Position numbers and translations under genes: made by a program. From Otatea glauca (lineage: Eukaryota > Streptophyta > Magnoliopsida > Poales > Poaceae), in the NCBI GenBank assembly GCA_036346275.1, contig CM070711.1, positions 47,617,435-47,681,434 of the forward strand: a DNA stretch of 64,000 nt. The letters are read 5' to 3'. The notes beneath the pieces are model-generated. The model ran no database searches. It was not told where the DNA came from and saw only the letters and a program-made list of their open reading frames with translations. Positions 24,407-34,615 of this stretch are shown here, piece after piece. Within the stretch, counting starts at the first letter, position 1; each line of letters opens with the position of its first letter.

Positions 24407-24907
24407 GAGCTCAAGCTCGGTTCTGCTCGAGCCAGAGCGTATGAGGGAGAGTAATGTCTTGTCTCTTTTTCTTCTTGAACCTTGTTGCCCTTTTTAGAGC
24501 CCTTCGGGAGCTTCTTCTGCTCTTTCCCGAGATCGACGTCATGCAGTCGCTGTGAGCTGACGTGAGTTATTGTGAGCCGACGTGAGTAGTTGTGAGTTGA
24601 CGGGAGTTGTTGAGAGTTGTTGGCCCTAGTTCCCACGCAGGAGAAGGTTTCTACTTCTCCAAAACGGACCGTTACAAGAAAAGACTCGGTCTGGAGGGTA
24701 CGAGTGTTACGGTCCCGAGCTCGGGTTGAAGCCTTATCCTCTTGTCTGAGCCCAAGCTCGCGGATACGGACTCAAGCCCGGGAGGCGCAGGCTCGAGCTC
24801 GTACGTACGAGTTCGAGCCCGAGGACGCGCGCTTCGGACTCGTGAGAGACAGGCTTGAGTCCGAGGGGTATTTATCCGAGCCGAGGCTACCAATCCCCGA
24901 CAGTTAC

Positions 24908-26469
24908 AATGCTCCATTGTGAATGAAACATAGAAGAAGATCGAAGAGGGCGCAACTTAAAGCAGAGTGAGAAGTTTTTACACTCGTTAGCATTGTATAA
25001 TCTGTACACAGTGAGATTTAACTATAGGATTGGCAACAACTGAAATGTAATTCTTTGGATGCTCAAGCACGGCAGAATGGTCAGTATATTTTCTATCAGT
25101 TTATGCAGATGTCCGCATTGTGAACCGTGAGTTTGAAGAACTCGCCTCGCACGGCCAGAACTACCTCACTTGGGCATCGGACGAAAGATTGTTCTTGGGG
25201 CAAGAAGTCGCTCAGCGATTGGTCTAGGTCCTCGCAGGACGCAAAACCTCATGTTTATCGTAATTGTTCTCTTCAAATTAAATACATGTTCATAGTAGCG
25301 TTTAAGTCTATGCATGCCTGTAAAGTTGTAAACTGTATGCATTTCATGGGATAATGCAAGGATTGATAATGCAAGGGTTGGCATTATACATGCATGAATC
25401 ATTAGTAGAGACTAGAAATAACTAAACAAGCATTGGATGCTTCATCGGAATAACAGCTAAGAAGATTCTAAGGACTCCGAATTAAAGTTAGTTTGAACAA
25501 GCACGGCAGAATGGTCAGTAGTACTTGACAATGCATCTGAAAAGTTGCCAGCCGTGATGTTCCAGCAAAGTGAAGCCAGCTGAAGATATCGGACGTAAAG
25601 ATTGTTCTTGGGGCAAGAAGTAGATTGGTCTAGGGTCCTCGCTACAGCCGATCAAGCTCGCATTTTCTCAGCACCACCTCTCACCACTCTAAAGAATGAA
25701 TATATGTAAGATGCTTAGCTTTGACACTTGAGCGTTTTTCTTGCCCCAAGCACAGCAAGATTGGGTACGCTCGAGGTTTGCAGAAAAGGCCTAGAAGTAC
25801 CAATCTTTCTCTATGATCAGCGAAATATCTCTCCACCTTCCACCCTAATTTAAGTGCATCTTACAAGGAGTATAGCGGTTGATGTAATGCAAGTTAAATC
25901 GCAAGTGTTCTACGCAAGAACTATGTCTGAACCGACGCAGGCAGCGCATTCAATGCCACGGTGACCCACCATAGAAAGAAGGGCAAGCAGTTGGAAAAGA
26001 GAGACCCTTTCCAAAGCCCACAGTGAAGAGGGTTGACAAAGAAAAGACGCACGCCAAGCCGTATGGACAGCGAACCAGACGTGCTTCAAGTGTGGCAGAC
26101 ATTGGTCAAGATATGTCGAGAATCCAAAGAAGCGATCAACGATATCAAGCATGCATATACAGCAGCAGGGGCACCATGCGCGCGGTTTGCTGTTGAAGTC
26201 ATTACATCACGATAACATTCATCTGAATGATCAGTGATAGAGCAGTGTTGGGAACTTGGGATGTGAGAAATTTGACATCACAGGACAAACACGCTGACAC
26301 GCACAAGCTGCCTGGAAATGCGCACCGGCCGGGGATCTCGCTAGCTGGCTGGAATTTTTCTACGGGCAGCTGACCCAATGTGTTGTCTATCGAATTGCTA
26401 GTATAAAAACACTAGGCAGTATAGCGTGCTACACCGCGTCATCGGGTAAATCTTAGTTCAGATTTTTTT
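24908..26469. other. Low-copy-looking spacer, no clear gene
   Basis: Small open frames exist (for example 25,127-25,354 and 26,033-26,215) but none shows a domain or a plausible splice pattern. The stretch holds a local duplication (25,064-25,645, separate entry). A TATA-like AGTATAAAAACAC at about 26,398 precedes the tandem array. Confidence 0.4.
25064..25645 (+). repeat. Partial local duplication, two copies
   Basis: CAAGCACGGCAGAATGGTCA occurs at 25,064 and 25,498. After about 100 unrelated bases in each copy, AAGATTGTTCTTGGGGCAAG and TTGGTCTAGG(G)TCCTCGC follow again, ending near 25,238 and 25,645. The outer parts are nearly identical while the middles differ, so this is a segmental duplication followed by replacement or capture in the middle. 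The nearby TTCTTGCCCCAAGCAC at 25,738 is a short inverted echo. Confidence 0.6.
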
Positions 26470-27290
26470 TTTACAAAAAAGGTAGAAGGATTTAAATATA
26501 ATTTTAAATCTTTCGGGTTTAAATAACCGGTGCCCGTGTTGAATTTACGGGACCATAGTTTTTTTGCAAAATAACCGGACCTCAAAGAACCGGCGTCCGT
26601 GTTGAATTTGCGGATGATGGTTTTTTTTTTGCAAAATAACCGGTGTTGAATTTGCGGGACCACGGTTTTTTCTTTTGCAAAATAACCGGAATGTAATTCT
26701 AAATCTTCCGAGTTTAAAGAACGGGTGCCCGTGTTGAATTTGCGGGACCACGGTTTTTTTTGCAAAGTAACTGGACCTCTAAATCATCCGGGTTTAAAGA
26801 ACCGGCGTCCGTGTTGAATTTGCGGGACCACATTTTTTTTTGCAAAACAACCGGTGTTGAATTTGCGGGACAACGGTTTTTTTCAAAATAACCGGACATC
26901 TAAATCTTTCGGGTTTAAAGAACCGGCACCTGTGTAGAATTTACAGGACCACATTTTTTTTTGCAAAACAACCGGTGTTGAATTTGCGGGACAACATTTT
27001 TTTTTTCAAAATAAGCGGACTTCTAAATCTTCAGGGTTTAAAGAACCGGCGCCCGTGTTGAATTTGCGACCCACGTTTTTTTTTGCAAAATAACCGGACC
27101 TAAATGTAATTCTAAATCTTCTGAGTTTAAAGAGCCAGCGCCCATGTCAAATTGGCAGAAACACAAGGTCTTTTTTGGAAAATAACGGGGACCTAAACGT
27201 AATTTTAAATCTTTCGGGTCTAAAGAACCGATACCCGTGTCGAATTTACAGAACTACGGGACCTTTTTGCAAAATTACCGTGGAGGATCT
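26470..27290 (-). repeat. Degenerate tandem array, about 11 motif copies
   Basis: The motif GTTGAATTTGCGGGACCACG followed by a T-run, TTGCAAAATAACCGG, TAAATCTTCCGGGTTTAAAG and AACCGGCGCCC recurs across 0.8 kb. Spacing alternates between short (about 40) and long (about 80) bases because the middle part is missing from some units. The first and last units are most diverged. It gives rise to spurious open frames on the minus strand full of RKFNT repeats. The strand is arbitrary. Confidence 0.75.
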
Positions 27291-27299
27291 GTTTACGAT

Positions 27300-27764
27300 T
27301 TCGAATTTTTGAAGGGCTTTTTCGCAAATAAACTGAGTTGGCAGTTCTTCCTACGTTGAAATCCTTTGACGCTTAATAGATATATCTATACCCCTTTATA
27401 ATGCACCTAAGCATTCTTTTCTATGTCCACTCCAAATAATGCACCCCATTAGAGATGGCCCAACCTTCATGCACCCAGCGAAACATCCCCGGAAACTTGC
27501 CTCCATCAAAATTAACCTCTCAGATCTTTCCTCAGCTTTACTCACTCACATCCAATGGCCATTGTTTAATGTGTCTAACTCATCCCTGTGGTCCACAACA
27601 GATCTCCCTCCACCTCTAGCATCATCTCAAGGAAAAGGAAACAAATATCCTGGAATTAAGGAAAAGGAAACAAACGTTCTAGAAAAGGAAAAGACCATAT
27701 ATTACGTGCTGAAAAAAGGAAATCGGAAGACAGGGCACTGTACTAGTTATTACTAACATCCTAG
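27300..27764. other. No gene seen
   Basis: Anonymous sequence. A 105-codon open frame at 27,439-27,756 lacks any recognisable domain, and its AAGGAAAAGGAAACAAA direct repeats near 27,634 and 27,660 suggest repeat-derived sequence. Confidence 0.4.
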
Positions 27765-28010
27765 CTACTCGCTCCAGTCCTAAATACACATCCTTTCGAA
27801 TATTAATATAGTCTTTAAGATGAAACTTTTACCATTAATTTTTATTGTAATATATTTATAAACCCTCTAAAAATTATAATTTTGTGAAAATATTTTTAAA
27901 ACAAATCTACACATACAATTTTCGTATATCAGATCTAAATACTTAAAAGAAATATTAATATCTAAAATTCTAAAAGTTTGGCTACGTATTTTAAAACCAT
28001 ATATATTTGT
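27765..28010. mobile_element. Mariner/Stowaway-like MITE, left part (tentative)
   Basis: It starts TACTCGCTCCAGTCCTAAATA, close to the usual TACTCCCTCCGTCCTAAAATA terminus, and continues with the typical ATTTATAAACCCTCTAAAAA and GGCTACGTATTTTAAAACC-like interior. The inverted right terminus is not found. Confidence 0.45.
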
Positions 28011-28244
28011 GATTTAAAACCATATATATTTGTGTGAGAGAGAGGTGTACTGTATATCTTCGATCGGTACAGTCTTGTCCATCTATATATTAATTAGAGA
28101 ATCGTAATATATACTACTGCCTCACTAAGGGATTTCCCCGGATCCAAACTTTCTTAAATACAGAAACTTAATAACAGTTGTTCTTGACTTTGCCCACGTC
28201 TTGCGCAGACTGCATAAACTAAACAAATCGCCTACACGATAACC

Positions 28245-28638
28245 CAGGTTCACAAAACCGCGAAAAATCGTTCGGTTTTCATGATTTTCGACCTTATCGT
28301 GTTAGCTCAAGATTCAAAACCGTTCGATAAACCGATCTAATTTTAAAAAAATTGAAAATTTAAAAAAATTATTTGTTGAAAACCGTTGAAAAACCACTTG
28401 AAAAACCGTTTTTCAGGAACGTTCAATTGGTCGGCTGGTTTTTCGCGAAAAACCATAGTGAACCGTGAAAACCGAGCGGTTTTTCGTTGAAAACCGAACG
28501 GTTTTCGATTTTCCCAAAAAAAATTCAATTTTTTTATTTCTTAACCCTTCGATTTCTGACGGTTTTCAAGCGGTTTTTCGAGCGATTTTTACGGTTATCA
28601 CGATTTCTATTTTTACGGTTTCAGTTTTGTTTACCCGG
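28245..28638. mobile_element. Small hAT-type element, 394 bp
   Basis: The ends are CAGGTTCACAAAACCG and, read inward from the right, CCGGGTAAACAAAACTG. CGATAAC occurs on both flanks (28,237-28,243 and 28,639-28,645); as 8 bp the match is 7 of 8. The interior is dominated by GAAAACCGTT/AACGGTTTTC palindromic repeats, giving strong self-pairing. There is no coding potential. Confidence 0.65.
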
Positions 28639-28646
28639 CGATAACA

Positions 28647-30495
28647 CGATCAGTACCGACGTGCATATCATAGCTAGCTAACTAATCCATACAACAATAT
28701 GCATTACACGTATAAGTGGTATCTTCACTGTCTTGCATTGCCGCCGTGGCCCGTCGTGTCCGTGCCGTGCTTGTTCGGGAATAACGTCTCCGTGGCTAAC
28801 CAACAAGAGCTAGCCGGCGTGCATGTGCAGGGTTTGGTTCGCTTGGTTTTTGTAGTGCAGTGATGCAGTCGGCTCGACTTCATTATGTACACGCGGCGAG
28901 ATTATTGGGCTTGTTGATGCATTTGTAATCGTTTGGTCAGCTTTTCGATCGGGTACAAGTAGGGCAGACAAGAGTTGGTGTTTTACATGTGCGTTAAAAT
29001 TAATACTGCTACTGGCTAACCGACAGTTCGTCTTCTTGATCTGTCAGAGAAAACTAATAGCCAGGTACCTCGGCAAGCATATCCGGTGCTTCCCATTTTT
29101 ACTGCACTTTCTTCTTTCATATACTAATACATTACGCAATGTACTACTTGTAAGAGTGTGTTTGGATTAAAGGTATTTTATTAGAGTGTTTTAGTATCTA
29201 GTTTAAATTTAAACTAAATTTCAAAACCTTCAAAAAAAATTACCACTCACCCAAACGGGACCAAAGTAGTTTCCTTTTACTGTCTTCAATGCAAGACTTT
29301 CATCATGGTTATTAAGCATAATCGTGTGTTCAAACAACTGAGAGTAGCTCAGTTCGTGGGAGGTGTGAATTTACACCCCACCTTCTCAGTCAACTCATCT
29401 TCAGGCTTGAATTTGGTGGACTTTCTTCTTAATTAAAAAAAACCTAGTTTCTCCTAGGTATTCTCATTTCGAGTTTTCAGAAAAATAATGTGTGGCAAAA
29501 ATAATAAAACATGTATTACAAAAATATTTTCCAAGATAAATATAATGATATTATTTTTAGAGAGGTGCATCTATGCTTTTTTTTTAAGTTGAACAAAATA
29601 TTAAGACATAAATAAATAGTAAATGGTGATTACTTACACGTTCGCTTGCTTCAAGATTTATACAACTTGTATTCAGAAGGAAATCATAGAAGCTAGCGCT
29701 ACTTTAAGAGACGCTTCCATCCTTTTCTTTTTGACAGTTACACAAATATTAAAATATGAATGAATGGTAGATAGTGATTACTTACCCCTTCATTTGTTTA
29801 AAGATTTGTACAACTTGTCTCTAAAATGGTCAAACATTTTGGAGAGAATGCTTTGTTGCTAGTCTGTTTTTTTTCCCGGACGAGCCTTTAGGTTTTAGTT
29901 GCTCACTTATCCACTCCATTGTCCGTCGATTTCCAATCGTGTGTTTAAATATTGTATTTGGGCTAGAACTGACGGTTTTGCTCTGTTTACTTGCTCCATC
30001 TCATTGGGCGTCCTTTCTCTTCCCTCCTCTCGGCCTAGGGCCTCAGCCTGTTCGTCCCTAACCAGAGCATAGGACTGTAAATTTTCTGTAGCGGTTCTTG
30101 GAAATCTAACGGGCGTGCTTGTGATTACGAGCTGTGGCTCGTAGAACAGCCACTGCTCTGTATGGCATATAACTGAGATCTCGAGTATTTTGTAGAGTTA
30201 TAGCCCTGTAATATGAATTATTGGGTTTCATGCACCAACTAATTCATCTAAAAATTTAAACCAATAAGGAAATCGTACGTATTCAAGGCTCCAAGCAAAC
30301 TTGTTGCTATACATGCAGCTCGCTGCAGGTCTGCATCCCTGGACCCAAGGCAACGTCCAGAATAGAATGCACTTCTCGATCGGTTTGCTCAGACAAGCCG
30401 GGCACAGCAAAACTACAAGACAAGAACTAATTACTACTAATTGACGCTGCATTTCCATATGAACGTACGGATACGTTAATAATTTCTTCGCCGCT
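28647..30495. other. Spacer left of the MuDR element; possible SINE at 29.34 kb
   Basis: No gene. At 29,344-29,450 the sequence GAGTAGCTCAGTTCGTGGG has the shape of a tRNA-type box A, is followed after about 60 bases by a weak box B-like CATCTTCAGGC, and ends in an A-rich tail, as in plant SINEs; no flanking duplication was recognised. 29,150-29,270 has weak facing GTGTTTGG/CCAAACG ends. Other parts show nothing. Confidence 0.3.
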
Positions 30496-30504
30496 TTAAT
30501 TATT

Positions 30505-30730
30505 GGCAAAATTTCAAATACAATCAACTTTATACAGTATATTTTTAATTTTAGACAACTTTTCTGCGTATTCTCTGAAATGGCGACAATACCCGGCACG
30601 CGAGACGCCGGCAGGCCATAGCCGGCACCTGGTATGCCGGCTATGCCATAGCCGGCACCCCACAAACCGGCTATGGCATAGCCGGCACACCACATGCCGG
30701 CTATGCCGTGGGCCTGGTCGGTCACGTCGA
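30505..30730 (+). repeat. Left terminal inverted repeat of the MuDR element
   Basis: It starts GGCAAAATTTCAAATACA, continues with TAATTTTAGACAACTTTTCT, then CAATACCCGGCACGCGAG.CGCCGGCAGG and the GCATAGCCGGC / GCCGGCTATG palindromes. Compared with the right end it has an extra tandem stretch of palindromic GCCGGCTATGCCATAGCCGG units (30,615-30,700) and an extra ~20-base piece before CAATACCC. Mutator ends of this kind often carry the promoter of mudrA. Confidence 0.8.
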
Positions 30731-31049
30731 ATGTCACCTCGGTTGTTTGCATGCTGGCTAATTGCTTCACTTTGCGCCGAAAGCTGCTTAATTTGCATGC
30801 ATGTTTCTTGGATGATTGCTTCACATGCATGCATCCTCACTTTGCAGGCATGTTTTCTTGTCGCTTGCCTCATATGCTTAAGCACAACGCATAATAAATA
30901 GAGAGGAGAGGAAGCAGCAGAGGAGCGTCGCACCGAGAGCCAGCAGACACTGAGAATTTTTGAGTGCGAGGAGCTTGGCAAGCAGAGGTCCTAGAGGCGT
31001 CCAGTGCAGAGCAAGGAGAAGGAAAAGGAGGTGTCCAGTGTTGGTAAGT

Positions 31050-31265
31050 CATTGTTAGATTAATTAGCGTAATTACCTAGTTAGATTAATTAGCGTTGGT
31101 AAATCATTATTAGATTAATTAGAGTAATTTTTCGTAACTACCTAGTTATGTTAATTAGCGTTGGTAAGTCATTGTTAGATTAATTAGAGTAAGTATTTGT
31201 AATTACCTAGTTAGATTAATTAGCGTAAGTATTCGTAATGACCTAGTTAGATTAATTAGCGTGAA
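31050..31265. repeat. Minisatellite in the mudrA 5' region
   Basis: TTAGATTAATTAGCGT followed by variants of AAGTATTCGTAATTACCTAG or TGGTAAGTCATTG is repeated about six times. It lies between the left end and the transposase start, likely in the 5' untranslated or intron part. Confidence 0.75.
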
Positions 31266-31868
31266 GACGATACGTAAATTAGAGAGCGATTATAGTTAGT
31301 ATATTAATTATTGCCTCACTGATGCATATCATTCGTACCTCATGTACTTAATCTCCGTTAGGAACTATAATCCGTGCATGTCGCATGCGTTTACTAAATC
31401 TCTTTTAGTATATTAATTATTGCCTCACTGATGCATCTCATATAATTATAGTTTTATTTATTTTTATATGGCAGCATACGTTTACTGATGAACGAAAAAC
31501 CTTTTATTTATAGACTAAAGTAGCAGGAAAAAATCACGAGTAGGAGCATCAGGAGTAAGAGCAAGTATGTGTAGTGGATAAACTAGCACATTTGGTTGTG
31601 CTATATAGTTAGATTAATTAGAACTTCACAGTAATTAGGCTTGAATTTATTTGCATGCACTTCACATAGCACAGTTAGATAAAATAGTCTCTAGTTATCT
31701 TGTTAAACATAAATTTTAGTAACCGTAACTCATGAGCATAGTCTGAGTAATTATTTATGAACAAAAAATTTAATTTGTGCAGTAATTAATTTCAACCCTC
31801 GGTATAGTTAATTAGTTGTTAATTTTTGAAACATTTTTAGGTACCATATTCCACGTGGTCGTTGCACC

Positions 31869-34457
31869 ATGAATTTTTATATTTACTACGATGAACGGCC
31901 TGTCATATTGCACGAGAGAATAGTCACAGTGCAAAACTGCGAACACATATATAGTTCAAGTGATAGTCCATTAGACTTGGAAGAACATAAATCACATGTT
32001 ATGAGCGTGTTGCGTTTAAGCCAGGAAACACATACAGCTTTTCACGAGGCGGTACCAAGGAAGTTCAACAACAACGTCATTGTGCATACTTTGTTCGCAC
32101 TGAGAAATAATAAGGCTTGGTTATTGTATGCACGAAAGGCCATAGAGGGTGGGTTTCCGATGGGTGTTTACGTAAACATATTGCCACTAGAGGCGAATGC
32201 CGATGCTGGTCTTAGCGGCGAAATTTTAGGCCACCAGGGAGAGGGAGAAGTGGGCCAAGGACATGTGGGGGAGGGTAGTTCGGGTGCACATGAAGAAGAA
32301 GTACTTCCTTCTGAGGTAGATGCGACATGTATGGATGATGAGGCTGGTGGAAGCGAGGATGAAGAGGGCACTGACAACGATGACCCAGCTCCAGCAATCC
32401 AGTACTTTCGTGGTAATGACCTTCTGGAGTGTGGCATTGCTGACTATAATAACTTAGCTATGTGGGGTACCAGAACAGCGACATCCAGATTGGGAAACGC
32501 TTCCCCACCAAGTTAGAGCTAGTCCATTTCATCAGCTATTATGCTGTCATTACTAGAAGAGAGCACAAGTGTACCAGGTCGAAGCTCACTGAGTATGAGG
32601 TTAGGTGCACCAAGGCCCCTAACTGCCCATTCTACGTCCGTGCTCACCAGCCGAAACACGAGCACTACTTTGTGGTGAGCCGAACACACCTCATACGTGC
32701 ACGGAGAAGTCGATCAGAACCATGAGCCACGTGGTCGACGCTAGATTCATTGCCCAACTAGTTGTGACCCAGGTTGGTTTAGATATTGGACTATCACCGA
32801 AATCGATTATGGAGCAAGTGCAGAGTAGAACAGGGATGCACATAAGCTACCTAACCGCGTGGCGAGCAAAGCAAAAGGCGTTGAAGATGCTTTTTGGATC
32901 ATTCGAAGACTCATACAACTATGCTCCGAGGTTGCTGCAGAAGATATCAATGACCAACCCGTGGACTCGGCCGCAATGGCGACGAGCCTACTAAGCTTCA
33001 AGATGGTTCGTACAGCACCGCAGAACGATACCTGATTAGGGTATTTTGGGCTTTCGGACAATGCATTGAAGCTTTCAAGCATTGCAGGCCTATCATTTGT
33101 GTTGATGGCATATTTCTGAGCGGGAAGTACTATGGCACCCTGCTGACTGCGATCACGGCCGACGCAAACAACCAGATAATACCAATTGCCTACGCATATG
33201 TGGAGAGTGAGAACAGAGATAGCTGGTTGTGGTTCCTCACTTTGATCCGAACGCGTGTCGTGGGGGATAGGCAGAGAGTGTGTGTTGTGTCCGACCACAA
33301 TACAGGTCTTCTCCACGCTCTAGAGGTGCTGCATGGCAGCACGGACCCGTCTATAGCATGGGCTGATGTGGAGAGAAGGTGGTGCATGCGACACCTTGGT
33401 GCAAACCTATATTCACGGTACCATAACAGGTCCCTAGTGAAGAAGTTCAAAGGGTTGTGCCTTCAGAACTAGCCTGCCAAGTTTCGTGAGATTTAGAGAC
33501 AGTTGAACGAGACCACTAGGAGGATGATGGAAAATCAACAATCACAGGAGGAGCAGTTGCAGTCGCAAATGGTGGGAGGGCAAACTATCATTAATCATGA
33601 TCATTGCACCTTTAGCCAATGGATAGCAGGGAAGCTAGCGGAGCATTGGTCCCTTATGCACGACACAGGTGGCGCGAGGTCAGTTGCACCTATTAATTTG
33701 TGAGATTAACTTATTCTAAGAGTGTTGGACCCATTCATGATAAACTTTGCGTGTTTGTCTATTAGGTACACCATTATGACGACGAACATAGCGGAAGCCT
33801 TCAACAATGTTCTCAAGGGCGTTCGTGGGCTTCCGTTATGTGCCATAATAGAGCTGACGCTTACAGAACAGCAGACTATTTTCGAGATCGTGGTCGTGTC
33901 ACGACTGGGCAAAGACCCAATTCTCAACCAAGGTGGAGGAGATCATCGGTAGTAGGAGGAGCAAATCTCTGTTCCACCGCACGAGGGTGTATGACCTCAG
34001 TAACCACATATTTGAGGTAATGTGCCGCCATAGGTACCACTCTAGCTACAGCGCCGGTTATACCGTCCAGCAATGTACTCTAGGGACAGAGGAGGTGGTG
34101 TGCTTGTGCAATAAGCCAAAACTGCATCATATCCCTTGCTCCCATGTATTCGCGGCTTGCAGGGATATGGGAGGGAATGATGCATCTCAATACATATCGT
34201 CGTACTACACAATAGAATCCCTGAGAGACACTTGGCGTCCCAAGATGAGTTCCTTCAATGTTGGTACGAGTTACAAGTCGATCGACGGGCCTTTATGGGT
34301 GCCTTATCCGTTAACACGACGCAAAGAGCCTGGGAGGCCCAGAGGGACAAGAATGCACGGTGATATGGATGCAGCTGATGCCGTGCAGGCGCAGAGGAAG
34401 TGCAAGATTTGCAAGCAGAGTGGACATGATTGGAGGACATGTCCTAATAAGCAGTAG
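31869..34457 (+). pseudogene. mudrA-type MuDR transposase (MULE + SWIM), broken
   Basis: The product would cut and join the element ends. From the ATG at 31,869 an N-terminal part with an acidic Glu/Asp-rich stretch (to about 32,400) leads into a MuDR N-terminal domain (IGKRFPTKLELVHFISYYAV, Cys-rich, 32,490-32,660). The DDE core follows in another frame: CVDGIFLSGKYYG (first Asp, 33,100), VVSDHNTGLLHA (second Asp), RRWCMRHLGANL (C2H signature), and NIAEAFNNVLKGVRGLP (Glu, 33,790). The C-terminus holds a SWIM zinc finger (CLCNKPKLHHIPCSH, 34,100-34,145) and a CCHC knuckle (CKICKQSGHDWRTC). A frame change near 33,000, stops at 33,471 and 33,496, and another frame change near 33,930 disable it. 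Some may be unspliced introns. Confidence 0.88.
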
Positions 34458-34615
34458 ACGTATTTAGTAATCTTTGTACTGTATGGTGTTGTATTCAGAA
34501 CTGGATTTCTTATGTGTTGTATTGCACCGTCTTGTTTAACATCTGTTGCGTTCCTAATTGTGTATGCTATCTTGTTGTTGTACCGATGATTTTTGTTGCA
34601 GGTGGTATTTTCAGC

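Larger units (their letters stand above)
20118..24902 (-). mobile_element. Second solo LTR of the 15.7-kb family, split by an insertion
   Basis: On the minus strand it starts TGTCGGGGATTGG at 24902 and ends at 20118. GTTAC flanks both sides (20113-20117 and 24903-24907). The pieces 24,412-24,902 and 20,118-20,365 together match the whole solo LTR at 15,747-16,590 in reverse order, including the GCGTGGGAACTAGGGCCAAC, GAAGCTCCCGAAGGGCTCTA and CGAGGGGGTGTGGAGGATCG (as complement) regions. The break is filled by the 4.04-kb LTR at 20,366-24,406. Confidence 0.85.

Noticed and set aside
29150..29270. MITE with GTGTTTGG...CCAAACG ends
   Set aside because: End match too short and no target duplication seen.
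29344..29370. tRNA gene from GTAGCTCAGTT box A
   Set aside because: No cloverleaf, no proper box B or acceptor stem; at most a SINE remnant.
30228..30981. Minus-strand frames of 155-200 codons
   Set aside because: They run across the palindromic MuDR end (GYGIAGI repeats) and the 9-bp target duplication; not a gene.
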